DNA of 64,000 nucleotides, taken from the NCBI RefSeq assembly GCF_000520995.1, contig NZ_JACA01000034.1, forward strand, positions 62,001-126,000, written 5' to 3'. The position numbers and the translations under genes are program-made. Positions 1 to 8,383 of this stretch are shown one piece after another. The first letter of the stretch is position 1; the number at the start of each line of letters is the position of its first letter. The DNA is from Aquimarina macrocephali JAMB N27. Its GTDB lineage: Bacteria > Bacteroidota > Bacteroidia > Flavobacteriales > Flavobacteriaceae. The notes under the pieces were generated by a model. It was not told the origin of the DNA and made no database searches. It saw nothing but the letters and a program-made list of their open reading frames with translations.

Positions 1-51
1 TTAAAAACAGAAGTACTAAAAAATAAAAAAAACTAAATTTTGATTTCATGT

Positions 52-678
52 CTAAAAGAATTTTACTCCGCCGGTTTTAATGTCATACATTCCGCCAACT
101 ATTTTTATTTCTCCTTTATTTTCCATTTCGGCAAGGACCTCACTTGAAGAACGAATATTGTCAATGGTCATGATTACATTTTTTTCTGCAACCTCATTTA
201 CAAAATCGATATTTTTTGAGTTTCTCAATGCATCATCTTTTGGTTCTTTAACCGCTTCAACTGCTGGTTCTATTTTGTTTATTAAGGCGGTTAAATTTCC
301 TAGTCTGGCATGATCACATGCTCCTTTAACGGCACCACAGGCAGTATGTCCCAAGATCACCAATAGTTTTGTTCCTGCCAATTTACAGGCAAATTCCATA
401 CTACCTAAGATATCTTCGTTCACAAAATTTCCTGCAATTCGTATACTAAAAACATCACCCAGACCCTGATCAAAAATTAATTCTGATGATACCCGAGAAT
501 CGATACAACTCAATATAGTTGCGAAAGGAAATTGACCATTTGCAGTCTGGGTTACCTGTTGTAATAAATTTCGATCTGCCTTCAAATTATTTTGAAAGCG
601 TTGATTTCCTTCTACAAGGGTCTTTAATGCACTGTTTGGAGTCATTGCATCTTGCGTTTCTTTTGTATGTGCTTTCAT
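52..678 (-). CDS. Beta-class carbonic anhydrase
   Basis: Reversibly hydrates CO2 to bicarbonate in the cytoplasm; there is no signal peptide. The 208-residue protein shows the beta-class zinc site: CIDSR (Cys58, Asp60) and HTACG (His111, Cys114), with Asp60-Arg62 as the usual catalytic dyad. Length matches prokaryotic beta-CAs. It is the last gene of a leftward operon, 5 bp after a universal stress protein gene and downstream of a SulP anion transporter; this pairing suggests the transporter moves bicarbonate and the enzyme balances it with CO2. The operon role is inference; the family call is firm. Confidence 0.96.
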   Translation of the reverse strand: MKAHTKETQDAMTPNSALKTLVEGNQRFQNNLKADRNLLQQVTQTANGQFPFATILSCIDSRVSSELIFDQGLGDVFSIRIAGNFVNEDILGSMEFACKLAGTKLLVILGHTACGAVKGACDHARLGNLTALINKIEPAVEAVKEPKDDALRNSKNIDFVNEVAEKNVIMTIDNIRSSSEVLAEMENKGEIKIVGGMYDIKTGGVKFF

Positions 679-683
679 AATTA

Positions 684-1532
684 TTATTTTTTGTTAGCCA
701 GGACAAGAACTGGCACATTTGTTTTATTTATAGTTTGTTGAGCTTTATCATTGAGACCAATTGATTTGCTTAACTTTTGTTTGGTTTCTCTTTTTACACA
801 AAGTAGTCCCAATTTATTTTTTTCAATGTATTTTGAGACACTATTACTATCATCCATTCCTTCTTCAAATTCAAAGATTACTGTATTTGCTACACTAGAT
901 TGTTCTTCAGGTTTCGAAAAGGTTATTGGTTTTTTAAGCTGAGAACCTGTTTTCTTAATTTTAAACAGCTTAAAAGGTTTATGAGTACGTTTTTTTAAAT
1001 CCTGAACAATTTCAACTTCATTATTTAACGATGTATCATCAAGAAAACCAAGAGACACATCATGATAAGAAGTAAGGTTTTTATCACTTCCCGAAATAAG
1101 AATCTCACCTTTGTGATTCTTCAATAAATAAGATGTTAATCCATCTCCCAAAAAGTTTACCATTTTGGGTTTTCGTTTACCAATAACAACAACATCTGGC
1201 TGTGTTTTGGTAATGTGATTTTGTATTTCAGTAATAACATTTCCAAAAGTAAAACTATAAATGATAGGAATATTTTCTATATCTGATATAGTATCAACCA
1301 ATTTTCGCATTGCCTTTTTTGAAGCAATTCTTTCTTCCTCTAATGTTCGCATTACAGCTATTTGGTTATCATATCGAACAACCTGCATAGGTGGTTTTAC
1401 ATAAAAAACCTCAATTCCTGCATCTATAACCTTTGCCAAATTTACAGCATTACGTAATGCTGTGTATGAGGATTTGGTTTGATCAATTAATACCAATAGC
1501 CTGTATTTTGATTCTAACATATTAGTTTTCAT
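684..1532 (-). CDS. Universal stress protein (UspA family), tandem-domain
   Basis: A 282-residue soluble protein. The N-terminal half has the Usp alpha/beta fold start (LLVLIDQTKSSYTALRNAV, about residues 12-30) and a second segment with VVVIGKRKP near residue 115. The C-terminal half is more divergent but ends in PVLVLANKK, as Usp domains do, so it probably holds two Usp domains. The nucleotide-binding G2xG9G(S/T) motif is not clearly intact. It lies between the SulP transporter (11 bp) and carbonic anhydrase (5 bp) genes in the same operon, which suggests a role tied to bicarbonate or pH homeostasis. Its specific function is unknown. Confidence 0.85.
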   Translation of the reverse strand: MKTNMLESKYRLLVLIDQTKSSYTALRNAVNLAKVIDAGIEVFYVKPPMQVVRYDNQIAVMRTLEEERIASKKAMRKLVDTISDIENIPIIYSFTFGNVITEIQNHITKTQPDVVVIGKRKPKMVNFLGDGLTSYLLKNHKGEILISGSDKNLTSYHDVSLGFLDDTSLNNEVEIVQDLKKRTHKPFKLFKIKKTGSQLKKPITFSKPEEQSSVANTVIFEFEEGMDDSNSVSKYIEKNKLGLLCVKRETKQKLSKSIGLNDKAQQTINKTNVPVLVLANKK

Positions 1533-1543
1533 AAGTTTGTATT

Positions 1544-3139
1544 TTAAGCGCTTTTAGGGCGTAGTCTAAAAAATTGAATAAAGCTATCTGGATTTTCTAT
1601 AGTACCTCTTTCTGAAATAAGCTGGATATCGATATTCCTATTCCTTGCTTTTTCGGAAAAGTCTTCAAGAATTTCGACAATATCGTTGTCTAAATACCTT
1701 GTTTTTCGAACATCAAGTTCTAAATAGGTATCTCTGGGAAGGCTGTCTAGTTCTTTAAGAATAGCTCCTTTATTAAAGAATGTTACTTCTTCTGCTAATG
1801 TCATCTTTATTTTATGCTTGCCGTTACTCTTATCTTCGATATGTAAGAAATGTGAGTTCTGAAAACTCTTAATCAAAATAACTACAATACCTACTAATAA
1901 ACCTAATCCTATCCCTACCAAAAGATCTGTAAATACAATACCTGTAACTGTAACTATAAACGGAACAAATTGTTTCCAACCTAATCGATACATAGTTTTA
2001 AATAATCCTGGTTTTGCAAGTTTATACCCAACGATAAGAAGAATTGCAGCTAAAACAGATAATGGAATCTTATTTAAAAGTTTGGGTATTAAAATTACAG
2101 AAATCAATATCAAAAACCCATGTAAGATTGCCGCCATTTTTGATTTACCTCCTGATTGGATGTTTGCCGAACTACGAACAATCACTTGGGTAATCGGTAA
2201 CCCTCCGATAAGCCCAGAAATAATATTTCCTGTGCCCTGCGCCAATAATTCGCGATTGGTAGGTGTTACCCGTTTACGAGGGTCTAGTTTATCGGTTGCC
2301 TCTACACATAATAAGGTTTCTAGACTGGCCACTAAAGCAATAGTAAACGCAGTTACCCATATTTGTGGATTGGTAATGGCTCCAAAATTTGGAAAACTAA
2401 ATTGCGCTAAAAACGAAGATGCATCCTCTGGTACAGGTACACTTACCAGGTGTTCTGAAGAGATTCCCCAGGTACTATTTCCTGCTGTTACTAAAAAGTA
2501 TATAATACCAGCCGCAACTGCTACCAAAGGCCCTTGAATAAGCTTAAATACTTTTCCTTTTTTCGAAAGTACATTACTCCATAAAAGAAGAATCCCAAGA
2601 CCGATAAACGCTATTAAGGTAGCTCCAGGACTAATAGCATTAATTGCGCTTAAAATCCCTGAAAACGTATTTTCTCCATCTATCTGGAAGAATGCAAAAT
2701 CACCTTCTGGATCTGCATCATATCCAAAGAAATGAGGTATTTGTTTAAGTATGATAATGATACCTATTCCTGTAAGCATTCCTTTAATGACAGATGATGG
2801 AAAATAATATCCAATAATTCCTGCTTTCAAAAAACCAAATGCCAATTGTATCACACCTCCCAAAACGACTGCCATAAGGAAGTTTTGATACCCTCCCAAT
2901 GCGCCAATAGCGGTTAATACAATTGCTGCAAGGCCAGCTGCTGGACCACTAACACCTATTTGAGACCCACTCATGGCTCCCACTACGATACCTCCTACGA
3001 TACCTGAAATCAAGCCAGAAAACAGAGGAGCTCCACTGGCTAAAGCGATACCTAAACATAGAGGTAAGGCCACAAAAAATACGACAATACTGGCTGGAAT
3101 ATCAGCCTTAAAATTTTTAAATAAATTTGGATTATTCAT
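1544..3139 (-). CDS. SulP family anion (bicarbonate/sulfate) transporter with STAS domain
   Basis: Inner-membrane SLC26/SulP carrier. It starts with the family signature FKADIPASIVVFFVALPLCLG, has about 10-12 hydrophobic segments, the GLIGGLPIT region in mid-protein, and a C-terminal cytoplasmic STAS domain (about the last 100 residues, ELDVRKTRYLDNDIVEILED). The ORF can extend to 3187, but the internal ATG at 3139 (MNNPNLFKNFKAD) is the better start because family members begin shortly before FKADI and the extension has no transporter features. It is the first gene of the SulP-Usp-carbonic anhydrase operon. The substrate is inferred to be bicarbonate from the carbonic anhydrase neighbour; sulfate or another anion is possible. 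Confidence 0.93.
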   Translation of the reverse strand: MNNPNLFKNFKADIPASIVVFFVALPLCLGIALASGAPLFSGLISGIVGGIVVGAMSGSQIGVSGPAAGLAAIVLTAIGALGGYQNFLMAVVLGGVIQLAFGFLKAGIIGYYFPSSVIKGMLTGIGIIIILKQIPHFFGYDADPEGDFAFFQIDGENTFSGILSAINAISPGATLIAFIGLGILLLWSNVLSKKGKVFKLIQGPLVAVAAGIIYFLVTAGNSTWGISSEHLVSVPVPEDASSFLAQFSFPNFGAITNPQIWVTAFTIALVASLETLLCVEATDKLDPRKRVTPTNRELLAQGTGNIISGLIGGLPITQVIVRSSANIQSGGKSKMAAILHGFLILISVILIPKLLNKIPLSVLAAILLIVGYKLAKPGLFKTMYRLGWKQFVPFIVTVTGIVFTDLLVGIGLGLLVGIVVILIKSFQNSHFLHIEDKSNGKHKIKMTLAEEVTFFNKGAILKELDSLPRDTYLELDVRKTRYLDNDIVEILEDFSEKARNRNIDIQLISERGTIENPDSFIQFFRLRPKSA

Positions 3140-3222
3140 AGCTATTTTGGTTTGAAAAATGCCATACCCCATTGGGCACAAAAACATTGATCAATTAATA
3201 ATGTTATTATGTAAATTAATGA

Positions 3223-3240
3223 GTTCCATAGTAATGGAAC
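3223..3240. promoter_or_regulatory. Inverted repeat upstream of the SulP operon (candidate operator)
   Basis: An 18-bp perfect inverted repeat, GTTCCAT-AGTA-ATGGAAC, lies between the small protein gene (ends 3293) and the SulP start. It is about 84 bp upstream of the chosen SulP ATG. No T-run follows on the minus strand, so a terminator is less likely than a protein-binding site. The TetR regulator encoded just upstream is an obvious candidate ligand (inference). Confidence 0.4.
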
Positions 3241-3292
3241 CTGATTGAAATGCGGCAAGAATTCAGATTAAGAACGTAGAATCCTAATTTAA

Positions 3293-3637
3293 TTACACCT
3301 GTTCGGGAGGTGGGATGGGAATTTCGAGAGCAAAATCATAATGAGGTTGTAGTACCTGATAACAAAAACATTCTGAAGCATAGATAAAATGACGATCTTG
3401 AGAATTTAAAATTTTAAATTCATTTTTTTCATCCTTACGATCATCTTCTTGTTTTTCTTCTTCATCAGAATCTTCATCAGAATCTTCTTCCCAATCTATC
3501 TCAACTAATTCGATATCATCATTAGCAAAAAGTGCAATAGTCCTTACTATTGGTTGTAACAACATACTCACAAATACAACGATAAACGAGCTATACTTTA
3601 TAAAGCTAAATATGTTATTACAGAATAATCCCATCAC
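3293..3637 (-). CDS. Small acidic membrane-anchored protein of unknown function
   Basis: Not recognised as a named family. The 114 residues have one N-terminal hydrophobic segment (about 9-37) followed by a very acidic Asp/Glu stretch (about 40-70, with EEDSDEDSDEEEKQED) and a hydrophilic tail ending in a proline-rich IPIPPPEQV. The start overlaps the TetR gene stop by 4 bp, so the two are translationally coupled. The acidic run could bind divalent metal or simply be a charged spacer. It may be under control of the TetR protein. Confidence 0.7.
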   Translation of the reverse strand: MMGLFCNNIFSFIKYSSFIVVFVSMLLQPIVRTIALFANDDIELVEIDWEEDSDEDSDEEEKQEDDRKDEKNEFKILNSQDRHFIYASECFCYQVLQPHYDFALEIPIPPPEQV

Positions 3638-4302
3638 ACAACAGTTTTTTGTACTAAATCAGTATAAAATCTCACTACATTGTTTTTTCCTTCTTCAACA
3701 TCGGTTAAGGCAGGAAGGTGTTGAGAAAAATAGCGTTGATGATGTGCTCCCTCCATTACTGTTGAAATGAGCATATGTGGAAATTCAAATTTTGGATTTA
3801 TCTCCAAAACCATATCGCTCACTCTTTGTACAACTCTTTTATAAGTTTTATAGAACCCTTTTTTATTTTCTTCGTCTACATCCTTAGTATAATAGGCTTT
3901 AGCAGATTCTGAAATGATAATTTTATTAAGTAGTACTTCATTAATAAAAGTAAAAGAGTTGTCTTCTTTTACTTCCTCTGTAAGCAAGGTTATAGCAGTG
4001 TTCAATTTATCTTTTGCAGAAGTAATGTTTGTCGTTGCAAAAACCAATTTGTACTCAATCCAACTCCAATACCAATTAATCAAGTATACCAACAATGCAT
4101 GTTTACTTTCAAAATAACGATAAATCGAACTTTCATTAGACCCTATAGCAACTCCCAGCTTTCTAAATGTGAAAGACTCAAAGCCTAAATCATTTATCAT
4201 CTCGATACTAGTGTGCACTATTTTCTTCCCCAAATCAGAGGATTCAGGGTTTTTGGTGTATAACTCCGGACTAATTGTTATATGTATAGGTAAACCTTCC
4301 AT
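3634..4302 (-). CDS. TetR/AcrR family transcriptional regulator
   Basis: A 222-residue repressor-type protein. The N-terminal helix-turn-helix is clear: IVHTSIEMINDLGFESFTFR, then LGVAIGSNESSIYRYFESKHALL (about residues 28-72), the usual TetR recognition-helix pattern ending in YRYFxSKxxLL. The remainder is a helical ligand-binding domain with no recognisable ligand. It is coupled by a 4-bp overlap to the small acidic membrane protein and lies upstream of the SulP operon. Its own 5' region carries a palindrome and flanking direct repeats, so autoregulation is likely. Confidence 0.9.
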   Translation of the reverse strand: MEGLPIHITISPELYTKNPESSDLGKKIVHTSIEMINDLGFESFTFRKLGVAIGSNESSIYRYFESKHALLVYLINWYWSWIEYKLVFATTNITSAKDKLNTAITLLTEEVKEDNSFTFINEVLLNKIIISESAKAYYTKDVDEENKKGFYKTYKRVVQRVSDMVLEINPKFEFPHMLISTVMEGAHHQRYFSQHLPALTDVEEGKNNVVRFYTDLVQKTVV

Positions 4303-4317
4303 TTAGAAAAGCAAATA

Positions 4318-4372
4318 TATGAAAGTATTACTATTAAATAAGAATAGTTTAACTATTTTTTATGAAAGTATT
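4318..4372. promoter_or_regulatory. Palindrome flanked by 12-bp direct repeats upstream of tetR
   Basis: A 15-bp palindrome AATAGTT-T-AACTATT (4343-4357) sits between two exact copies of TATGAAAGTATT (4318-4329 and 4361-4372). The copies are 43 bp apart start to start, close to four helical turns. The array begins 16 bp upstream of the TetR start codon, where an autoregulatory operator and promoter would be expected. Confidence 0.45.
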
Positions 4373-4398
4373 GATTCTGGAAGTATCTCTGATCTAAA

Positions 4399-4968
4399 TT
4401 AACATACAGCTTTTAGTTCATTATACATTGGATCTTTTTCGATCATTTTTAATAACTTCTTTTTGGCTTCGAATTTCTTTTTTCTGGTATATCCTTCAGA
4501 ATGTCCTATGATTTTCGAAATTTCTTTCATTGATTTTCCTTCAAAAAAAAGAGATAATAGTTTCTTATTCTCTGTACTTAATTTTTGAAAGTGTTTTCTA
4601 TAGAGATGTTCGCGTTCTTGATTTTCAATATCAGTTATTAAGGGTTCACTAGTTCCTTCTTCAAAACGATACCATCCATCATCGAGAATTAGTTTTTTCT
4701 TTTTCTTTAATCGATTTCTCCACAGGTTTTTACAAATCCCATAGAAATAGGTTTTTATCGGTACTCGTAGTTCTAAAAGACCTGATCGTAATTTCTGATA
4801 TAGCACAACTAATGCATCCTGAAAAACATCTTCTACATCTTCAGGATTTCCATTATTGCGAAGAATATATCCCTGAATGTATCGTATATTTTCTTTATAA
4901 AAACATGTTAGTATTTTCTCGTCCCCATTAATGATTCCAGCTATGATTATTTGATCGTTATCCATCAT
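4399..4968 (-). CDS. ECF-type RNA polymerase sigma factor
   Basis: From the chosen ATG (MMDNDQIIIAGIINGDEK) the protein has 189 residues, the normal ECF length. Region 2 is seen in NPEDVEDVFQDALVVLYQKL, and region 4 in KSMKEISKIIGHSEGYTRKKKFEAKKKL, a helix-turn-helix. An in-frame ATG at 5085 would add 39 residues that do not look like sigma sequence. A promoter-like CAAACATA (reverse of TAnnTTTG) at 5111-5118 lies just upstream of that longer start, so the extension cannot be excluded. No anti-sigma gene is adjacent. Target genes are unknown. Confidence 0.88.
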   Translation of the reverse strand: MMDNDQIIIAGIINGDEKILTCFYKENIRYIQGYILRNNGNPEDVEDVFQDALVVLYQKLRSGLLELRVPIKTYFYGICKNLWRNRLKKKKKLILDDGWYRFEEGTSEPLITDIENQEREHLYRKHFQKLSTENKKLLSLFFEGKSMKEISKIIGHSEGYTRKKKFEAKKKLLKMIEKDPMYNELKAVC

Positions 4969-5279
4969 TATAGTGAGTTTGTGTCTTTTAGGATTTAGGT
5001 TATACCATTTATCTCTTGAATTTACTGGAGTAAAATGTTCTTTTTCGGTAAATTCAAACAATAAATGGTATAAGCTCATTATCATTTATCGCTCACTTGC
5101 TTTTATGATACAAACATAAATTGACTACGTCATATGTCCTTACAGATTTCTGTAATGTGATCTATTTTTTTGAAAAAAAATTACATTATACTGCTTTTGA
5201 AGATCTACAGTACTTTTTTCTTTATCTGTTAGAAATTTGGATAGTGCGTTTATGCTACTATAAGTCTGAATTCGATGTA

Positions 5280-5405
5280 GGAAAAAGCTATTCTCGATAG
5301 TCCTACTGAGCTTGCCGAAGTACAGTTTTCCTCCATGTCACCTCGAACCTTTCGACTTTGCTCAATACAAGTTCCGTCCAGGGGTCATTCTGAAAAACCA
5401 CTCGA
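5280..5405. repeat. Possible remnant of a dispersed intergenic repeat
   Basis: This stretch in a 360-bp gene-free gap reads unlike its AT-rich surroundings: CTACTGAGCTTGCCGAAGTA, then CCTCGAACCTTTCGACTTTG and GGGGTCATTCTGAAAAACC. Strings such as CACTGAGCTTGTCGAAGTG and TTTCGACT.CGCTCAAT recur between genes in many Bacteroidota genomes, so this is probably a decayed copy. Only one copy is present here. The rest of the gap (5086-5446) shows no gene. Confidence 0.4.
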
Positions 5406-5446
5406 ATTGACGCTTCTAAATATTTTAGCTTACATAGAAACTCAGG

Positions 5447-6115
5447 TCATAATATTCCTAAATCCTTTACAATAGCTACCAGATGAGTAGTATTTTTAGC
5501 TTTGAAGTCATCAAAAAGTTTACTTACTCTTTTATCGATAGCACTTTCACTGTTTGGAGATATATTTTGGTTTTTCAGCTTGGTTCGGATTTCTTTTTTG
5601 GTAAACCCATGTGATAAGTCTTCTAATAACATCATATCCAGATCATCTAAATGAATCATCGTATTAGCAGTAGAATTATTAGTTAATTCTGGAGGCCATA
5701 CCGTATTACCTTGATACACACCATCCACGCACGCTACTAATTCTTTTATCGCATGCTGACCTTTACAGACATATCCATTGATATTGAGTTTTTCGAATAG
5801 CATATTGATTTTGTCTGGTCTGTTTTCCTGAGAATATACAATCACTTTGATATCTGGTTGTATGCTTCTTATATCTTTTATGAGTTCGATACCTGAGGTC
5901 CTGGTTTGGACCTTATGATCTTCTCTAAACGAAAGGTCTGTGATCAATAATTCAAATACTTCATGGTCATTATGTGCTTTTCGGAACTTGAGATAGGCAT
6001 CATCACAATATTTAGCTTCTTCAATATTGTGAATTCCAATTTTATCATTTAGTACCTTTATAATGCCTTGATTCGCAATTTCATAGTCTTCTGCTACCAA
6101 TACTTTAGTAAACAT
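5447..6115 (-). CDS. Two-component response regulator (REC plus C-terminal DNA-binding region)
   Basis: A 222-residue cytoplasmic regulator. The receiver domain has the acidic pair Glu9-Asp10, phospho-acceptor Asp60 (ELLITDLSF), a Ser at VIVYSQ and a conserved Lys near KGQHAI. The C-terminal part (about 150-222) has LSHGFTKKEIRTKLKNQ, resembling a NarL/LuxR-like helix-turn-helix, though with an unusual DKRVSKLFDDF end. It starts 12 bp after the histidine kinase gene, its evident partner, in the same leftward operon. Confidence 0.9.
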   Translation of the reverse strand: MFTKVLVAEDYEIANQGIIKVLNDKIGIHNIEEAKYCDDAYLKFRKAHNDHEVFELLITDLSFREDHKVQTRTSGIELIKDIRSIQPDIKVIVYSQENRPDKINMLFEKLNINGYVCKGQHAIKELVACVDGVYQGNTVWPPELTNNSTANTMIHLDDLDMMLLEDLSHGFTKKEIRTKLKNQNISPNSESAIDKRVSKLFDDFKAKNTTHLVAIVKDLGIL

Positions 6116-6127
6116 CTTGCTAACTTT

Positions 6128-8104
6128 TTAATTAGGGATTTGTATCTCGGCTTTAAAGCCTTTACCTTTTTCTGAGTCAAAGATAAGTGTTCCTTGTATA
6201 GCCCGAATACGGTTTTCTGTATTTCGAAGTCCATTTTTGGATTGTACATGTTCTTCTGTGACCCCAACACCATTATCAGAATAGTTAATTGTGAGTGTAT
6301 CATTAGGGTTAGAAAACCTCAATTTAACCAGGCTGGCTTGACTATGTTTTTGCATATTGGTCATCAATTCCTGTAGTACTCTGTATACCGTTATTTTTAT
6401 GGTTTTATCCATCTCATCCCAATCGATCCTATCAAATCCTATGGCAATTAACTGAATCCCATTTTGGGTATAGTTTTTTAGCATATTATTCAATTCTTCT
6501 GGATAGGTCTCCCCAGTCTCGAACTCATTGTTTTCACGTGAGATATCACGTGCTTTGAGATAGGTAGTATTGAGTTTATCTTTAATTTGGGAGTCATGGG
6601 GATCGTTTTGATATTGCATCATCACCTGAAAAATATCATTTCCTAATTCATCATGTAATTGTTTAGAAATACGAGTTTCGGTTTCGTAACTGGCTTCAAA
6701 CTGTATTATTTTATTTTGTTGGTTGAGATAGTGCATTTGTTGTCTAAAAAAATAGATTATAAATCCAATACCTGTAATCAATAGTAATATCCCAAGCAGG
6801 TATATTGTATTTTCGTTACGAACCTCTGATATTTTTCTGTTTTTTTCTGCGTTCTCCTTTAGTAAGTTTTCATTCTCAAATCGCGTAGGTGCATAGATTT
6901 CCCGTGTCTTTTTTCGAAGCTCCATCAATTTAAGGCTAGCTTCTTTAAAACGTTGATGGTCTTCTAAAGACTCTGGATCTAATTCGGTAATCAAGGTTAA
7001 TACTTCCAGTAATGCCTCATAATCGCCAAAATCTTTTAAGCTTTGATATGCCACACGAGCATGGTGTTTTGCTTTTTCTAAGTTTTTATTTTTATAATAT
7101 TTAGTGAGATGTATGTTGCTTGCAAATAAACCAAATATGCTTTTTTCTTGCTGCCTGATGCTAAGTGCTTCCAGCAGCATAGTTTCACTCTCTACACTCT
7201 TCGGATTTCGAAGAAATTTTATATACCCCAGATTGCTTAAGATTTGCGCATATCGTGTTCGCTTTTTTATTACGTTCTCATCTTTTAGTAAAGATTGTAA
7301 AATATCAATACTTTCTTCATAGTTTTTTTGCTCTGTCAAAATATTTGCACGAGTGTTTTTAAAAACCGGTAAAAGGTGAATTCCTACTTTCTTTTTAGCA
7401 ATCGAATCGTTAAGTAAGTTTAGCACTTTATTATTCCATAGTAAAGCCTCTTCAGGGTTTTTTAACTCAATAAAAGATATAGATATACCATGGTATAATC
7501 CAGATATTATTTTGTGTTCAGAAGAGTTTTCTACATATCTTAAACCATCTGTAGCCGTTGTTTTGCTAGCATTATGATCTCCTAATGTTCTTTGAATATT
7601 AGAAATGGCCATCAAACACCTCCCCGCATTGATACTATCCTTAAGGTTTCTCCGAATCTTAAACGATTGATTATAATACCCAAAAGCTTCCAGGTAATTA
7701 TCGAGTTTTTTATTATAAAAACCTAATCTATAATATGCTTTCCCTATATAAAAACTATCCTTATTTTGTTGAGCTAGTTGTAATAACACATAGGATTCTT
7801 CAATTGCTTTTTCTGGGCCTTTATATTTATTCAACAGTTTTGCATATAACGAGAGCCCTTTATATCGTAACGAATCTATTTCTAGTTTCTTAGCTCCTTG
7901 CAAAAAGTTATCTATAGCATTTAATCTTTTTTCTTCACTATTGGAATTATTTGAAGCAATATCATAATAGGTATGTAAAGAATCGATCTTTTTGATTACT
8001 TGAGAAGAAGTCGAATCATTGGTAACATTATGATTACAGGAATTGAAAAAAACACCTATCAATATACATAAAAAAAAGAGGGATAAAACTGTATATCGTT
8101 TCAT
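6128..8104 (-). CDS. TPR-containing sensor histidine kinase (NarX/LuxR-partner type)
   Basis: A 658-residue membrane sensor. It begins with a lipoprotein-like signal (IGVFFNSC, Cys23), has TPR repeats over about residues 80-400, a single transmembrane helix at about 433-453, and a HisKA_3-type dimerisation site with KQLHDELGND (His484). The HATPase domain shows LMTNMQKHSQASLVKLRF and the N/G box DNGVGV. The periplasmic TPR array with cytoplasmic kinase is a common Bacteroidota design. It would phosphorylate the response regulator encoded 12 bp downstream. The signal is unknown. A lipid-anchored N-terminus together with a transmembrane helix is unusual; the N-terminus could instead be an uncleaved membrane anchor. 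Confidence 0.92.
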   Translation of the reverse strand: MKRYTVLSLFFLCILIGVFFNSCNHNVTNDSTSSQVIKKIDSLHTYYDIASNNSNSEEKRLNAIDNFLQGAKKLEIDSLRYKGLSLYAKLLNKYKGPEKAIEESYVLLQLAQQNKDSFYIGKAYYRLGFYNKKLDNYLEAFGYYNQSFKIRRNLKDSINAGRCLMAISNIQRTLGDHNASKTTATDGLRYVENSSEHKIISGLYHGISISFIELKNPEEALLWNNKVLNLLNDSIAKKKVGIHLLPVFKNTRANILTEQKNYEESIDILQSLLKDENVIKKRTRYAQILSNLGYIKFLRNPKSVESETMLLEALSIRQQEKSIFGLFASNIHLTKYYKNKNLEKAKHHARVAYQSLKDFGDYEALLEVLTLITELDPESLEDHQRFKEASLKLMELRKKTREIYAPTRFENENLLKENAEKNRKISEVRNENTIYLLGILLLITGIGFIIYFFRQQMHYLNQQNKIIQFEASYETETRISKQLHDELGNDIFQVMMQYQNDPHDSQIKDKLNTTYLKARDISRENNEFETGETYPEELNNMLKNYTQNGIQLIAIGFDRIDWDEMDKTIKITVYRVLQELMTNMQKHSQASLVKLRFSNPNDTLTINYSDNGVGVTEEHVQSKNGLRNTENRIRAIQGTLIFDSEKGKGFKAEIQIPN

Positions 8105-8136
8105 CCCTCAAAAGTACTAAATTATAATGATTAAGA

Positions 8137-8292
8137 TTATCCTTCATCTTCTTCTATTTCTTCATTTTCTCCATTAGTACTTAATACTTCTGTTTTTAGA
8201 GTTTCGTTTTCTTTAACGCTATCATCTGGCGTACAAGAAGCAAAGTTGATTCCAAGGAGTATGGCTATTAGTATGTATTTTAAAGTTTTCAT
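8137..8292 (-). CDS. Small putative lipoprotein (51 aa)
   Basis: A short gene reading MKTLKYILIAILLGINFASC then a very acidic tail ending EENEEIEEDEG-like (residues Glu/Asp rich after Cys20). The Lys-hydrophobic-FASC start is a textbook lipobox. It ends 32 bp before the TPR histidine kinase on the same strand, so it is probably the first gene of that operon. The mature part is about 31 residues. Function unknown; a periplasmic partner of the sensor is a guess. Confidence 0.65.
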   Translation of the reverse strand: MKTLKYILIAILLGINFASCTPDDSVKENETLKTEVLSTNGENEEIEEDEG

Positions 8293-8329
8293 GTGTTAAA
8301 TTTTTTGTTTTTCCAAAGTTTAGGGTACG

Positions 8330-8383
8330 CCCATAGGTATCAACCCCAGATCAGTATGTTGCTACATACCTATTGCCTATGGG
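8330..8383. promoter_or_regulatory. Structured leader with competing stems upstream of the lipoprotein-kinase operon
   Basis: An outer perfect stem CCCATAGG (8330-8337) / CCTATGGG (8376-8383) encloses a hairpin GTATGT-TGCT-ACATAC (8354-8369). A second exact pairing, ATAGGTAT (8333-8340) / ATACCTAT (8366-8373), shares bases with both, so two folds are mutually exclusive. It starts about 38 bp upstream of the small lipoprotein ATG. The rest of the 8384-8874 stretch has no convincing gene. Confidence 0.4.

Noticed and set aside
80..313. Plus-strand ORF opposite the carbonic anhydrase gene
   Set aside because: It lies fully inside a strongly supported gene on the other strand and has no recognisable motif.
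2082..2537. 151-aa plus-strand ORF opposite the SulP gene
   Set aside because: It is a shadow of the transporter reading frame with no domain.
3140..3187. Upstream extension of the SulP gene to an earlier ATG
   Set aside because: The added residues are not conserved transporter sequence and the family start lies near FKADI.
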